Positions 41,034 to 49,410 of a stretch of DNA of 52,711 nucleotides are shown here, piece after piece. Under the pieces are notes generated by a model, which had not been told where the DNA came from, ran no database searches, and saw nothing but the letters and a program-made list of their open reading frames with translations. Source of the DNA: Azospirillum endophyticum (GTDB taxonomy: Bacteria > Pseudomonadota > Alphaproteobacteria > Azospirillales > Azospirillaceae); assembly GCF_016595245.1 (NCBI RefSeq), contig NZ_JAENHM010000072.1, forward strand, positions 61,730 to 114,440. The letters are read 5' to 3'. Numbering within the stretch: the first letter of the stretch is position 1; every line of letters starts with the position of its first letter. A program made the translations under genes and the position numbers.

Positions 41034-44000
41034 TCAAGCCTGCGGCTTGGCGTGCAGGACCCGCCGGATCAGCCGCTCCGGCGTTTCGTAAAGGTTGGAC
41101 GCGGTGACGTGGGAGAGAGCCGGGGCGATGTCGCTGACCCCGCAGGCATGGACGTGCGTGCGGATCGCGGCATGGCGTCCGGGACGGCCGTACCACCAGG
41201 ACAGCAGGGCCAGCGGCACCGCCAGCAGGGCGATCACGCCCGGATGCCAGCCGCCCGGCAGGCCGCCGGCCCAGCTCGCCGCCACCGGCTCCAGCCCGAG
41301 GCCGGCCTGGACGGTGGCGATGGGGACCAGCAGCAGGCCGGGGAACAGGCCGGCGAGCACGCTGGCACCGGCCAGCACGCCCATCGGCACCAGCATGACG
41401 GCCGGCGCTTCGTGGATTTCCGCGGCCTTGGGCGTTTCCGCTCCCATGAAGGCGGCATGCGCGAACTTCAGCACGGCGGCCAGGGTGAACAGGCTCGACA
41501 TCAGCGCCGCGAGGCCGAACAGCGGGTGCCCGGCCGCGAAGGCCGCCTGATAGACCAGCCATTTCGAGGCGAAGCCGTTCAGCGGCGGGATGCCCGACAG
41601 CGACAGGCCGGCGAACAGGAACAGCCCGAACGTCACCGGCATCCGCCGCCCCAGGCCGCCCAGCTCGTCCAGGCTGTGGACGTGGCTCTGGGCCAGGATG
41701 CAGCCGGCCGCCAGGAACAGGATGTCCTTCAGCAGCATGTGGTTGACGAGGTGCATCAGCCCCCCGGCGACGCCCAGCGGCGTGCCGAGCGACAGCCCGA
41801 GCAGGATGTAGCCGAGCTGGCTGACCGTGCTGTAGATCAGCAGCCGCTTGATCCCGGTCTGGATCATCGCCATCGCCCCGGCATAGAGGATCGTCAGCGC
41901 GGCGATCGACGCCAGCGCGTCGCTCAGGGCCGGCAGACCCGCCGCGGCACCCAGCCGGCCGGCCGCCGCAGCCCCGCCGACGGCGGTGACCAGCTTGAGC
42001 ACGCCGTAGGGGCCGCTCTTCAGCAGGACGGCGGAGATGTAGCCGCTGACCGGCGTCGGCGCGGTCGCCGGGTGCATCTGGTAGTCGATGCGGACCGGCA
42101 GCATCGCCGCCTTCATCAGCAGCCCGGCCAGCACCAGCACGAGGCCGGCGGCGAGCGGACCGGCGGCCATGCGGCCATCAGCCGCGTCGGCCGCCGCCTT
42201 CGCCAGATCGGCGAAGGCGAAGCTGCCGGACGCCACCGCCAGGACCACGATGCCGAAGAACATCAGGCTGGCGCCGACGAAGTTGAAGATGAAGTACTTG
42301 AACCCCTCCTTCAGCGCGTCCTGCGTCTCCTCGTGGGCGATGACGGCGTAGAGGGTCCAGCTGCTCATCAGCTCCCAGAAGGCGAAGAAGCCGAAGCCGG
42401 TGTCGTTGCCGGCCAGACCGATCAGCCCGGCGACCATCAGGGTGAAGGCGGCGTAGAAGCGCCCCTGGGCATGACCGTGCGCCATGTAGCCGATGGCATA
42501 GACGAGGTTCAGCGCTGCGACGCCGGCGGTCAGCGCCGCGAACCAGAAGGACAGGCCGTCGAACCGGTCGGCCTCCAGCCAAACCGCGCCCAACGTCGCC
42601 AGCATCGCCGCGACGGCGAGCATGCCCGAGAGCCGGGCCGAGCGCAGCCCGGCGGCGAAGACGGCGAGCGCGCCCAGCGCCGCCACGGCGGACCCCAGCG
42701 GCCAGTGCATGGCAAGGTCGGGGACCGCGGCCAGCGCGATGCCGCCCCGTGCCGCCAGCAGGTCGGCCGCCGGGCGGACCAGCGCCAGCACGCTCTCCGG
42801 GAACAGCCCGCCCTGGACCACCAGCGCGGCCAGCGCGGCGACGGCGGCGAGCATCGGCAGCGGCGCCTCCGCCAGGGCGGGGCCGTCATAGGGCTCGAAG
42901 AACAGGATGCGGACGAGGCGCAGGTAGTAGAAGGCGCCGACCACGCTGCCCAGCAGGATCAGGGCGGCGACCGCGGTGTGGCCGGCGGCGACGGCGGCGT
43001 AGATCATCAGGAACTTGCTGACGAAGCCGCTGAAGGGCGGCAGCCCCATGATGGCGAGGACGCCGACCGCCAGACAGCCCGCCGTCACCGGCATGGCGCG
43101 CCCGAGGCCGCGCAGATCGTCCAGCGTCTTGCCGTGCCCACGCATCAGCAGGGCGCCGGCCGCCAGGAACAGCAGGCTCTTCATCACCGCGTGGTTGGCG
43201 ATGTGCATCAGGGCGCCGGTCAGGGCGAGATGGGTGCCGAGCCCGAGGATCGCGGCGATCTCGCCGATCTGCGCGAGGGTGGAGTAGGCGAGCATCCGTT
43301 TCACCGTCCGCTCGCGGACCGCCATCGCCTCGCCATAGACCAGGGTGAGGCAGCCGAGCACGCTGACCGCCGCGCCGATGTCGAGCGACACGGCGCCGAA
43401 GCGCTCCAGCGCGCCGGCCCCGAACACCAGCAGCAGGATCTTGGCGATCCCGAACAGGCCGGCCTTGGTCAGGATGCCCGACATCGGCGCGGAGATGGAG
43501 GACGGTGCGACCGGATGCGCCTCCGGCAGCCAGGAATGCAGCGGCACCAGCCCGGCCTTGGCCGCGAAGGCGGTCAGGAAGGCGAAGGCGGCCAGCGCGC
43601 CGACCGTCGGCGGCAGCTCGCCGATGCGGGCGGCGATCTCCGCCATGGCGAAGGTGCCGAGTTCGGCATGCAGCAGCAGGATGCCGAAATGCATCACGTA
43701 GGCGCCCGAGGCGCAGATCAGGAAATAGATGAAGCCGGCCCGCAGCGCCTTGCCCGTCTGCTCGTGGATGACCAGCAGATAGGAGGTCCAGGTCATCAGC
43801 TCCCAGAAGACGTAGAAATTGCCCAGCTCATGCGCCGTCGCCACGCCCAGCAGCGAGCCGATCATCAGGAACAGCAGCAGCCAGTAGCGTCCGGCATTCC
43901 CGTCCCGCTTCATGTAGGCGGTGGAATAGACCGTCACCGCGAGGCCGATCCCGGCGAACAGCAGGGCGAACAGCCGCGACAGCGGGTCGAGGTCGGGCGC

Positions 44001-44831
44001 GCTCCACGCCGCGGCGGCGGTGGCGAGCGCCAGCAGCACCGCCAGCCAGTCCCGCGCCCGGACGTTGAAGCGGCCGACGCCGTAGAGCGCGAAGCCGCCG
44101 AGATAGGGCAGCAGCACCAGCGCCGACCACGGTCCCTCGAATTCCGGGATCGCATCGCCGCCGGCACCGGCGAGCCGTTCCGCCAGATGCAGGAACGGCT
44201 CGGGCCACAGGCTCATGACCACGGTGAGCGCCGCCAGCCCCGCCATGACCGGGACGGTCCAGGCGGTCCCGCGCTCCGCCTCCGGGTCGGTGGCGGCGGG
44301 AACTGCGTCGATGGACGGCCTGGTCAGGCAGACCCCGTGGATGATGAGGACGTAGTAGGCGGCCGCGATCATGCTCGCGAGCGTGCCGGCCGCGGCGAGC
44401 AGCCAGTCCCCCCGCTCGATGGCGGCATAGAGGATGAGGAACTTGCTGAACGATCCCTTGAAGGGCGACAGCCCCATCACGGAGAACAGGCCGAAGCCGA
44501 ACAGCAGCGCCGCCAGCGGGAAGCGCGCGCCGCAGCCGGCCAGCCCGTCCAGCGTGGTGGCGCCGCTGCGGCGGATCAGCGACCAGGCCGCCACGACCAC
44601 CAGGCCGCGCATGACCGCCTGGAAACCGAAATGCAGGATCGCGCCGGTATCGCCGGCAGCGCCGCCGACCCCGAGGCCGAGCAGCACATATCCGGTCTCC
44701 GCGAGGGCGGACAACGCCAGTGCCCGCGGCAGATTCCTGTAGTGCGCCAGCGCCAGCACCTCTCCGCCAAGGAGCAGGGCCGCGCCGAGCCACGCCAGCA
44801 GCGTGGCGTCCATCGCGCTTTGATAAACCAT
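41034..44831 (-). CDS. cooM: Giant fused antiporter subunit of the CO-induced hydrogenase
   Basis: 1265-residue membrane protein, first gene of the hydrogenase operon. It contains two full NuoL/MrpD-like antiporter modules, shown by FWELMTWTSYLL (about 340-351) and FWELMSSWTLYA (about 815-826), and three copies of the G-x-P-x-x-G-x-x-S-K motif (LSPFKGSFSKF near 120, LPPFSGFVSKF near 600, IPPLNGFASKW near 1085), so a third, N-terminally shortened module sits at the start. Lys/His residues in the helices suit H+ or Na+ pumping. Length matches R. rubrum CooM (about 1270). GAGG lies before the first ATG, supporting MVYQ as the start. Confidence 0.96.
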   Translation of the reverse strand: MVYQSAMDATLLAWLGAALLLGGEVLALAHYRNLPRALALSALAETGYVLLGLGVGGAAGDTGAILHFGFQAVMRGLVVVAAWSLIRRSGATTLDGLAGCGARFPLAALLFGFGLFSVMGLSPFKGSFSKFLILYAAIERGDWLLAAAGTLASMIAAAYYVLIIHGVCLTRPSIDAVPAATDPEAERGTAWTVPVMAGLAALTVVMSLWPEPFLHLAERLAGAGGDAIPEFEGPWSALVLLPYLGGFALYGVGRFNVRARDWLAVLLALATAAAAWSAPDLDPLSRLFALLFAGIGLAVTVYSTAYMKRDGNAGRYWLLLFLMIGSLLGVATAHELGNFYVFWELMTWTSYLLVIHEQTGKALRAGFIYFLICASGAYVMHFGILLLHAELGTFAMAEIAARIGELPPTVGALAAFAFLTAFAAKAGLVPLHSWLPEAHPVAPSSISAPMSGILTKAGLFGIAKILLLVFGAGALERFGAVSLDIGAAVSVLGCLTLVYGEAMAVRERTVKRMLAYSTLAQIGEIAAILGLGTHLALTGALMHIANHAVMKSLLFLAAGALLMRGHGKTLDDLRGLGRAMPVTAGCLAVGVLAIMGLPPFSGFVSKFLMIYAAVAAGHTAVAALILLGSVVGAFYYLRLVRILFFEPYDGPALAEAPLPMLAAVAALAALVVQGGLFPESVLALVRPAADLLAARGGIALAAVPDLAMHWPLGSAVAALGALAVFAAGLRSARLSGMLAVAAMLATLGAVWLEADRFDGLSFWFAALTAGVAALNLVYAIGYMAHGHAQGRFYAAFTLMVAGLIGLAGNDTGFGFFAFWELMSSWTLYAVIAHEETQDALKEGFKYFIFNFVGASLMFFGIVVLAVASGSFAFADLAKAAADAADGRMAAGPLAAGLVLVLAGLLMKAAMLPVRIDYQMHPATAPTPVSGYISAVLLKSGPYGVLKLVTAVGGAAAAGRLGAAAGLPALSDALASIAALTILYAGAMAMIQTGIKRLLIYSTVSQLGYILLGLSLGTPLGVAGGLMHLVNHMLLKDILFLAAGCILAQSHVHSLDELGGLGRRMPVTFGLFLFAGLSLSGIPPLNGFASKWLVYQAAFAAGHPLFGLAALMSSLFTLAAVLKFAHAAFMGAETPKAAEIHEAPAVMLVPMGVLAGASVLAGLFPGLLLVPIATVQAGLGLEPVAASWAGGLPGGWHPGVIALLAVPLALLSWWYGRPGRHAAIRTHVHACGVSDIAPALSHVTASNLYETPERLIRRVLHAKPQA

Positions 44832-44872
44832 CGGCCAGCCTCTTCGTCTGCGCCTCGATTGCGTATGGCCGG

Positions 44873-44878
44873 ACTTTA
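44873..44878 (-). promoter_or_regulatory. Candidate -10 element of the cooM promoter
   Basis: TAAAGT on the minus strand, four of six matches to TATAAT. With a start near 44866 the CooA site would be centred at about -41.5, the class II position known for CooA. On the plus side TAACCT at 45041-45046 gives a similar geometry for the hypA-cooF promoter. Confidence 0.5.
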
Positions 44879-44899
44879 GGACCGGGGGCGGCGACCGTC

Positions 44900-44915
44900 T
44901 GTCAGGTGCCCGACA
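44900..44915. promoter_or_regulatory. CooA-binding site for cooM
   Basis: TGTCAGGTGCCCGACA matches the CooA consensus TGTCA-N6-CGACA at every fixed base. It lies 69 bases upstream of the cooM ATG. Confidence 0.92.
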
Positions 44916-45003
44916 GCCGGGACGGCGGTTCGCGCATCCACGCCGCTTCCGGCCCGTGGCGGATTGACGCGGCGCCGGTTTTGGCCGCCTCGCGCCCCGG
45001 AAC

Positions 45004-45019
45004 TGTCAGGGGGCCGACA
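45004..45019. promoter_or_regulatory. CooA-binding site for hypA-cooF
   Basis: TGTCAGGGGGCCGACA, again a perfect TGTCA-N6-CGACA, 60 bases upstream of the hypA ATG and 104 bases from the cooM-facing site. Confidence 0.92.
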
Positions 45020-45079
45020 GACGCGTTGTCCGACCGCCACTAACCTGCCCCTCAGGTTCAGACGGAAAGCGGCGGCACC

Positions 45080-45418
45080 ATGCACGAGATGGCCATCGTC
45101 AGCAGTCTCATGGAAATCCTTCTCGAGCAGGCGGCCAGCCACGGCGTCACGGCCGTGAAGCGGGTCACCCTGAGGGTCGGGCGGCTGACGGCGGTGGAGC
45201 CCGGACAGCTCCGCGGCTGCTTCGAGCTGTTCGCGGAGGGAAGTTGCGCCGAGGGGGCGGAGCTGGTCATCGACCATGTCCCGGTGCGCGCCCGGTGCGG
45301 CGGCTGCGGCGCGCAGTTCGAGGTGGAGCGCTTCCGTTTCCACTGCCCCGATTGCGGCGGCGGGGACCTGTCGATCCTGAGCGGCCAGGAACTGCGCATC
45401 GAAAGCTTCGAGACCTAG
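45080..45418 (+). CDS. hypA: Hydrogenase/CODH nickel metallochaperone
   Basis: 112-residue HypA. His2 in MHEMAIV is the nickel ligand; Cys73, Cys76, Cys89 and Cys92 (CGGC and CPDC) form the zinc site. It delivers nickel with HypB to the hydrogenase large subunit. First gene of the CooA-driven plus-strand operon, 60 bases after the operator. The 70-base gap to cooF holds a small CCGGCC/GGCCGG hairpin. Confidence 0.97.
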   Translation: MHEMAIVSSLMEILLEQAASHGVTAVKRVTLRVGRLTAVEPGQLRGCFELFAEGSCAEGAELVIDHVPVRARCGGCGAQFEVERFRFHCPDCGGGDLSILSGQELRIESFET

Positions 45419-45488
45419 CCTCCGGGAAATGGCCGGCCGGCAAGTGGCCGGAAACCGGAAAGACAAGAATCAGGAAAGGGCCCAAGGC

Positions 45489-46064
45489 ATGAGCTCGCCA
45501 AAAGAGAATGCCATCATCTATGCGGACGCCCAGCGCTGCCTCGGCTGTCACAGCTGTGAACTGGCCTGCGCGGTGGCGCACAGCGACGGACACACCCTGA
45601 ACGAGGCGGTCGCGCTGAACCTGCCTCTGCATCCGCGCAACACCGTGATCGTCGCCGACGGCGTCATGATGCCGATGCAGTGCCGCCAGTGCGAGGATGC
45701 GCCCTGCGCCCATGTCTGTCCGACCGGCGCCTGCCGGCAGGCCGACGGGCAGGTGAAGATCGTCGAGGAGAACTGCGTCGGCTGCAAGCTGTGCGTGATG
45801 GTCTGCCCGTTCGGCGTCATCACCGTGCAGGCGGACCGCCATCGCGGCGGCGACGATCCGACCAACCGTGGCGTCGCGCTGAAATGCGACCTCTGCGAAT
45901 CCTGGCGGGCGGACACCGGCAACGGCGATCCGGCCTGCGTCGCCGCCTGCCCCACCAGGGCGATCCAGCTCGTCAATCTGGAAGACTACCGCAAGGCGTT
46001 GATCCAGGCCCGCGCCCGCGAACTCGCCCATTCCCATCGCCACATGCCGAGGGCCTTTCCATGA
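45489..46064 (+). CDS. cooF: CODH-associated iron-sulfur electron-transfer protein
   Basis: 191-residue polyferredoxin linking CooS to the hydrogenase. Four [4Fe-4S] motifs: CLGCHSCELAC at 17-27, CRQCEDAPCAHVC, CVGCKLCVMVC and CDLCESWRADTG with DPACVAAC. The ATG at 45489 is preceded by GGAAAGG and AAGG; the longer open frame starts upstream of these signals. Its stop overlaps the cooS ATG (ATGA). Confidence 0.97.
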   Translation: MSSPKENAIIYADAQRCLGCHSCELACAVAHSDGHTLNEAVALNLPLHPRNTVIVADGVMMPMQCRQCEDAPCAHVCPTGACRQADGQVKIVEENCVGCKLCVMVCPFGVITVQADRHRGGDDPTNRGVALKCDLCESWRADTGNGDPACVAACPTRAIQLVNLEDYRKALIQARARELAHSHRHMPRAFP

Positions 46065-47977
46065 GCTCCTGCACCTCCTGCAATTCCTGCGACCCCGCAG
46101 CCGCCGAACTCTGCACCGTCGCGGCGGCGGCCGACATTCCGACCGTGTGGGACCGCCACGCCACCCAGCAGCCGCAATGCGGGTTCGGCTCGCTCGGCGT
46201 CTGCTGCCGCATCTGCTGGAAGGGGCCGTGCCGCATCGACCCCTTCGGCAAGGGGCCGCAGCGCGGCATCTGCGGCGCCGACCGCGACACCATCGTCGCC
46301 CGCAACCTCAGCCGCATGATGGCCGCCGGCGCCGCCGGCCATTCCGAACATGGCCGGCACATCGCGCTCGCCATGCAGCGGGTCGGCCGCAACGAACTGC
46401 CGGCCTACCGGATCCGCGACGAGGCCAAGCTGACCGCCGTCGCCAACCGGCTGGGCGTCGCGACCGAGGGGCGCGCCATCGGCCCCATCGCCTACGACGT
46501 GGCGACGCTGACCCTGGAGGACTACCGGAACCAGGACCACCACCAAGCCTGCAACTGGATCACGTCGAGCCTGCCGAAGAAGCGGGTCGACAAGCTGCGG
46601 GCGCTCGACGTGCTGCCGCACAACATCGACGCCACCGTCGCCCAGATCATGGCGCGCACCTCGGTCGGCTGCGACGCCGACCCAACGAACGTGGTTCTCG
46701 GCGGCATCAAGGGCGCGCTCGCCGACTTCACCGGCATGTGTCTGGCGACCGAATTGTCCGACGCGATGTTCGGCACGCCGCAGCCGGTGGTGACCACCGC
46801 CAACCTGGGCGTCATCCGCAAGGACAGCGTCAACATCGCGGTCAACGGCCACAACCCGCTGCTGAGCGAGGTCATCTGCGACGTCGCCCGCACCATGCAG
46901 GACAAGGCCAGGGCGGCCGGCGCCCGCGACGGCATCAACATCGTCGGCATCTGCTGCAGCGGCAACGAGGTGATGCTGCGCCACGGCGTGCCGCTCGCCA
47001 CCAACTACCTGTCGCAGGAACTGGCGATCCTGACCGGCGCGCTCGACGCCATGGTGGTGGACGTGCAGTGCATCATGCCGTCGCTGGGCGAAGTGGCCGA
47101 ATGCTTCCACACCCGGCTCGTCACCACCATGGACGAGAACAAGATGCCGGGCGCCACCCATGTCAGCTTCCATGAGGAGCATGCCGAGGAGACCGCCCGG
47201 ACGATCGTCGACATGGCGATCGGCGCCTTCACGCTGCGCGATCCCAAGCGCATCCGGATCTCCAGCGCGGTCAGCAAGGCGGTCGTCGGCTTCAGCGCCG
47301 AGGCGGTGATCGGCGCCCTGGCGAAGATCGACCCGGACGACCCGCTGAAGCCGCTGGTCGACAACATCGTCAACGGCAACATCCGCGGCATCGCGCTGTT
47401 CGCCGGCTGCAACAACACCCAGAGCACCCAGGACGGCGGCTTCCAGACCATCGCCAAGAGGCTGGCGAAGAACAACGTGCTGCTGCTGGCGACCGGCTGT
47501 GGCGCCGGCGCCTTCGCCAAGCTCGGGCTGATGACGCCGGAAGCGACCGACGCCTATGCGGGCGACACGCTGAAGGCGGTGCTGACCGCCGTCGGCGAGG
47601 CCGCCGGGCTGGGCGGGCCGCTGCCGATGGTGCTGCACATGGGCTCCTGCGTCGACAACAGCCGCGCCGTCGCCGTCGCCACCGCGATCGCCGACCGGCT
47701 GGGGGTGGATCTGCACGAGTTGCCGCTGGTCGCCTCCGCGCCCGAGGCGATGTCCGAGAAGGCGGTCGCCATCGGCACCTGGAGCGTCTGCCTCGGGCTG
47801 CCGACCCACATCGGCACGGTACCGCAGGTGACCGGCTCGACCGTCGTCACCAACCTGCTGACCCGCGGTGCCGCGGATCTGTTCGGCGGCTACTTCATCG
47901 TCGAACCCAACCCGGAGGCCGCCGCCGACACGCTGCTCGGCGCCATCGAGGAGCGGCGCGAGGCGCTCGGCATCTGA
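46061..47977 (+). CDS. cooS: Ni-dependent carbon monoxide dehydrogenase, catalytic subunit
   Basis: Oxidises CO + H2O to CO2 + 2H+ + 2e-. The 638-residue protein carries every known ligand, one residue off from R. rubrum numbering: D-cluster Cys40 and Cys48; B-cluster Cys49, Cys52, Cys57 and Cys71; C-cluster (Ni-4Fe-4S) His264, Cys299, Cys337, Cys450, Cys480 and Cys530; acid/base Lys567 (AMSEKAVA). The His ladder His94/97/100 for proton exit is also visible. Soluble homodimer at the membrane via CooF. The ATG overlaps cooF by four bases. Confidence 0.98.
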   Translation: MSSCTSCNSCDPAAAELCTVAAAADIPTVWDRHATQQPQCGFGSLGVCCRICWKGPCRIDPFGKGPQRGICGADRDTIVARNLSRMMAAGAAGHSEHGRHIALAMQRVGRNELPAYRIRDEAKLTAVANRLGVATEGRAIGPIAYDVATLTLEDYRNQDHHQACNWITSSLPKKRVDKLRALDVLPHNIDATVAQIMARTSVGCDADPTNVVLGGIKGALADFTGMCLATELSDAMFGTPQPVVTTANLGVIRKDSVNIAVNGHNPLLSEVICDVARTMQDKARAAGARDGINIVGICCSGNEVMLRHGVPLATNYLSQELAILTGALDAMVVDVQCIMPSLGEVAECFHTRLVTTMDENKMPGATHVSFHEEHAEETARTIVDMAIGAFTLRDPKRIRISSAVSKAVVGFSAEAVIGALAKIDPDDPLKPLVDNIVNGNIRGIALFAGCNNTQSTQDGGFQTIAKRLAKNNVLLLATGCGAGAFAKLGLMTPEATDAYAGDTLKAVLTAVGEAAGLGGPLPMVLHMGSCVDNSRAVAVATAIADRLGVDLHELPLVASAPEAMSEKAVAIGTWSVCLGLPTHIGTVPQVTGSTVVTNLLTRGAADLFGGYFIVEPNPEAAADTLLGAIEERREALGI

Positions 47978-47996
47978 TCCGGCCAAACCCACAAGA

Positions 47997-48018
47997 CGGG
48001 GGGACATCGCTCCCCCCG
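47997..48018 (+). other. Intercistronic hairpin between cooS and cooC
   Basis: CGGGGGGA and TCCCCCCG make a perfect eight-base stem over CATCGC, ending five bases before the cooC ribosome-binding site GGAGGA. No T run, so more likely an RNA-stability or partial-attenuation element that keeps cooC below cooS. Confidence 0.7.
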
Positions 48019-48032
48019 GTCCGGAGGACGTC

Positions 48033-48830
48033 ATGAAGGTCGCAATCACTGGCAAGGGCGGTGTCGGAAAAACCACGCTGGCCGGGCTGTTGGCCCGCTC
48101 CTTCGCTGCGGAAGGGCGCAAGGTGCTGGCCATCGACGCCGATCCCGACGCCAACCTCGCCTCGGCGCTGGGCGTGCCGGCGGAGCGGCTGGCCGGCGTG
48201 CAGCCCTTTTCCCGCATGAAGGATCTCGCCCGCGAACGGACGGGGGCCGCTCCGGGCTACGGCTCGCTGTTCATCCTCAACCCCCGGGTGGACGATCTGC
48301 CCGACCGGTTCAGCGTCGCGCATGCCGGCGTCCGCCTGCTGCTGATGGGAACGGTCGACCATGGCGGTTCGGGGTGCGTCTGCCCGGAACACACGCTGCT
48401 CCGCAGCCTGGTCAAGCATCTGCTGATCGAGCGGGACGACGCGCTGGTCATGGACATGGAGGCCGGGGTCGAGCATCTCGGCCGCGCCACCGCGGAATCG
48501 GTGGACGCGCTGGTCGTGGTCGTCGAACCCGGCCGGCGCAGCCTGCAGACGGCGGCGCAGATCGAGGGGCTCGCCGCCGACATCGGCATCCGCCACGTCG
48601 CCTTCGTCGGCAGCAAGGTGACGGGGCTGGACGACTGCGCCTTCATGGCCGGGAACCTGCCCCCGGACCGGCTGCTCGGCTTCCTGTCCTTCGACCCGTC
48701 GGTGCGACAGGCTGACCTGCAGGGTGTGTCGGCCTATGACGTCAGCCCGGCTGCCGTCACCGAGGTGAAGGCGATCAAGCAACGGCTCGTCGCCTTCATC
48801 GCCTCGCAGGAACTGCCATGTGCCAGATGA
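48033..48830 (+). CDS. cooC: CODH nickel-insertion ATPase
   Basis: 265-residue MinD-type ATPase that inserts nickel into the CooS C-cluster. Deviant Walker A GKGGVGKTT at 7-15, DADPDANLAS switch, and the CooC signature Cys115-Val-Cys117 (GSGCVCPEH) that binds nickel across the dimer. The ATG at 48033 has GGAGGA five bases upstream; the longer frame would overlap cooS. Its 3' end overlaps cooT by 13 bases. Confidence 0.96.
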   Translation: MKVAITGKGGVGKTTLAGLLARSFAAEGRKVLAIDADPDANLASALGVPAERLAGVQPFSRMKDLARERTGAAPGYGSLFILNPRVDDLPDRFSVAHAGVRLLLMGTVDHGGSGCVCPEHTLLRSLVKHLLIERDDALVMDMEAGVEHLGRATAESVDALVVVVEPGRRSLQTAAQIEGLAADIGIRHVAFVGSKVTGLDDCAFMAGNLPPDRLLGFLSFDPSVRQADLQGVSAYDVSPAAVTEVKAIKQRLVAFIASQELPCAR

Positions 48831-49018
48831 CGATCACGCTCCGTCACGCGGACGGCCGCGAGACGATCCACCGTGACATCGCCCAGCTCGATGCTGGGAA
48901 TTGTCGCGAAATCACCCTTTTCCCTTTGTTCGAAGACACGGTAACGCTGGTTGGATTTTCAGTCCGCAGGATAGACTGCTTGTCCGGCCACGTGTATCTG
49001 GAGGAGGACCCGTCATGA
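48818..49018 (+). CDS. cooT: CODH maturation nickel-binding protein
   Basis: 66-residue protein starting Met-Cys-Gln-Met. Cys2 is the residue that binds nickel in R. rubrum CooT, which has the same length. The rest is a small beta-barrel-like domain (FPLFEDTVTLVGFSV). It overlaps cooC at the start and cooJ at the stop, so the four are translationally coupled. Confidence 0.94.
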   Translation: MCQMTITLRHADGRETIHRDIAQLDAGNCREITLFPLFEDTVTLVGFSVRRIDCLSGHVYLEEDPS

Positions 49019-49341
49019 CCGCCACCTTCGACACGCGCGACCGCTTGCGCGTCATTCTCCCGCACTGGATCGGGCACAATGCCGGGCATGTCGAGGACAT
49101 GCGGCGCTGGCTCGATGCCGCCGCCGAGACCGGGCCGGAGGCCGTCGCCAACCTGCGGGAGGCGATGGCCCGCATGACGCAGGCCGGCGATGCGCTGGCC
49201 GCCCTTCTCGACCTGCTCGGCGGCGATCCGGAACCGCTCTCCGGGCATGCCCATCATGATGGGCATCACCGACACCATGCCCATCATCACGAGCATTGCC
49301 ATGAGCACCGCCACAAGCATAGCGACGGGATGGCCGGATAA
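49015..49341 (+). CDS. cooJ: His-rich nickel-storage protein
   Basis: 108-residue protein. The N-terminal 75 residues are helical; the tail from about 77 has 15 His and one Cys within about 30 residues (HAHHDGHHRHHAHHHEHCHE). R. rubrum CooJ has a comparable 16-His tail and binds several nickel ions. GGAGGAGGA precedes the ATG at 49015, which overlaps the cooT stop. Confidence 0.96.
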   Translation: MTATFDTRDRLRVILPHWIGHNAGHVEDMRRWLDAAAETGPEAVANLREAMARMTQAGDALAALLDLLGGDPEPLSGHAHHDGHHRHHAHHHEHCHEHRHKHSDGMAG

Positions 49342-49410
49342 GCGCGAAGCGGGCCGCTGCCCCTCGTCAGTTCCCCCGACCCGATACCCCCAGTTTCGAG
49401 GACCCGACCG

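Noticed and set aside
41052..44879. A 1275-codon open frame antisense to cooM, and similar long antisense frames at 27401-30850 and 8204-9910
   Set aside because: They mirror real genes on the other strand; composition is Arg/Gln/Gly-rich nonsense with no family motifs, as expected of GC-rich shadows.
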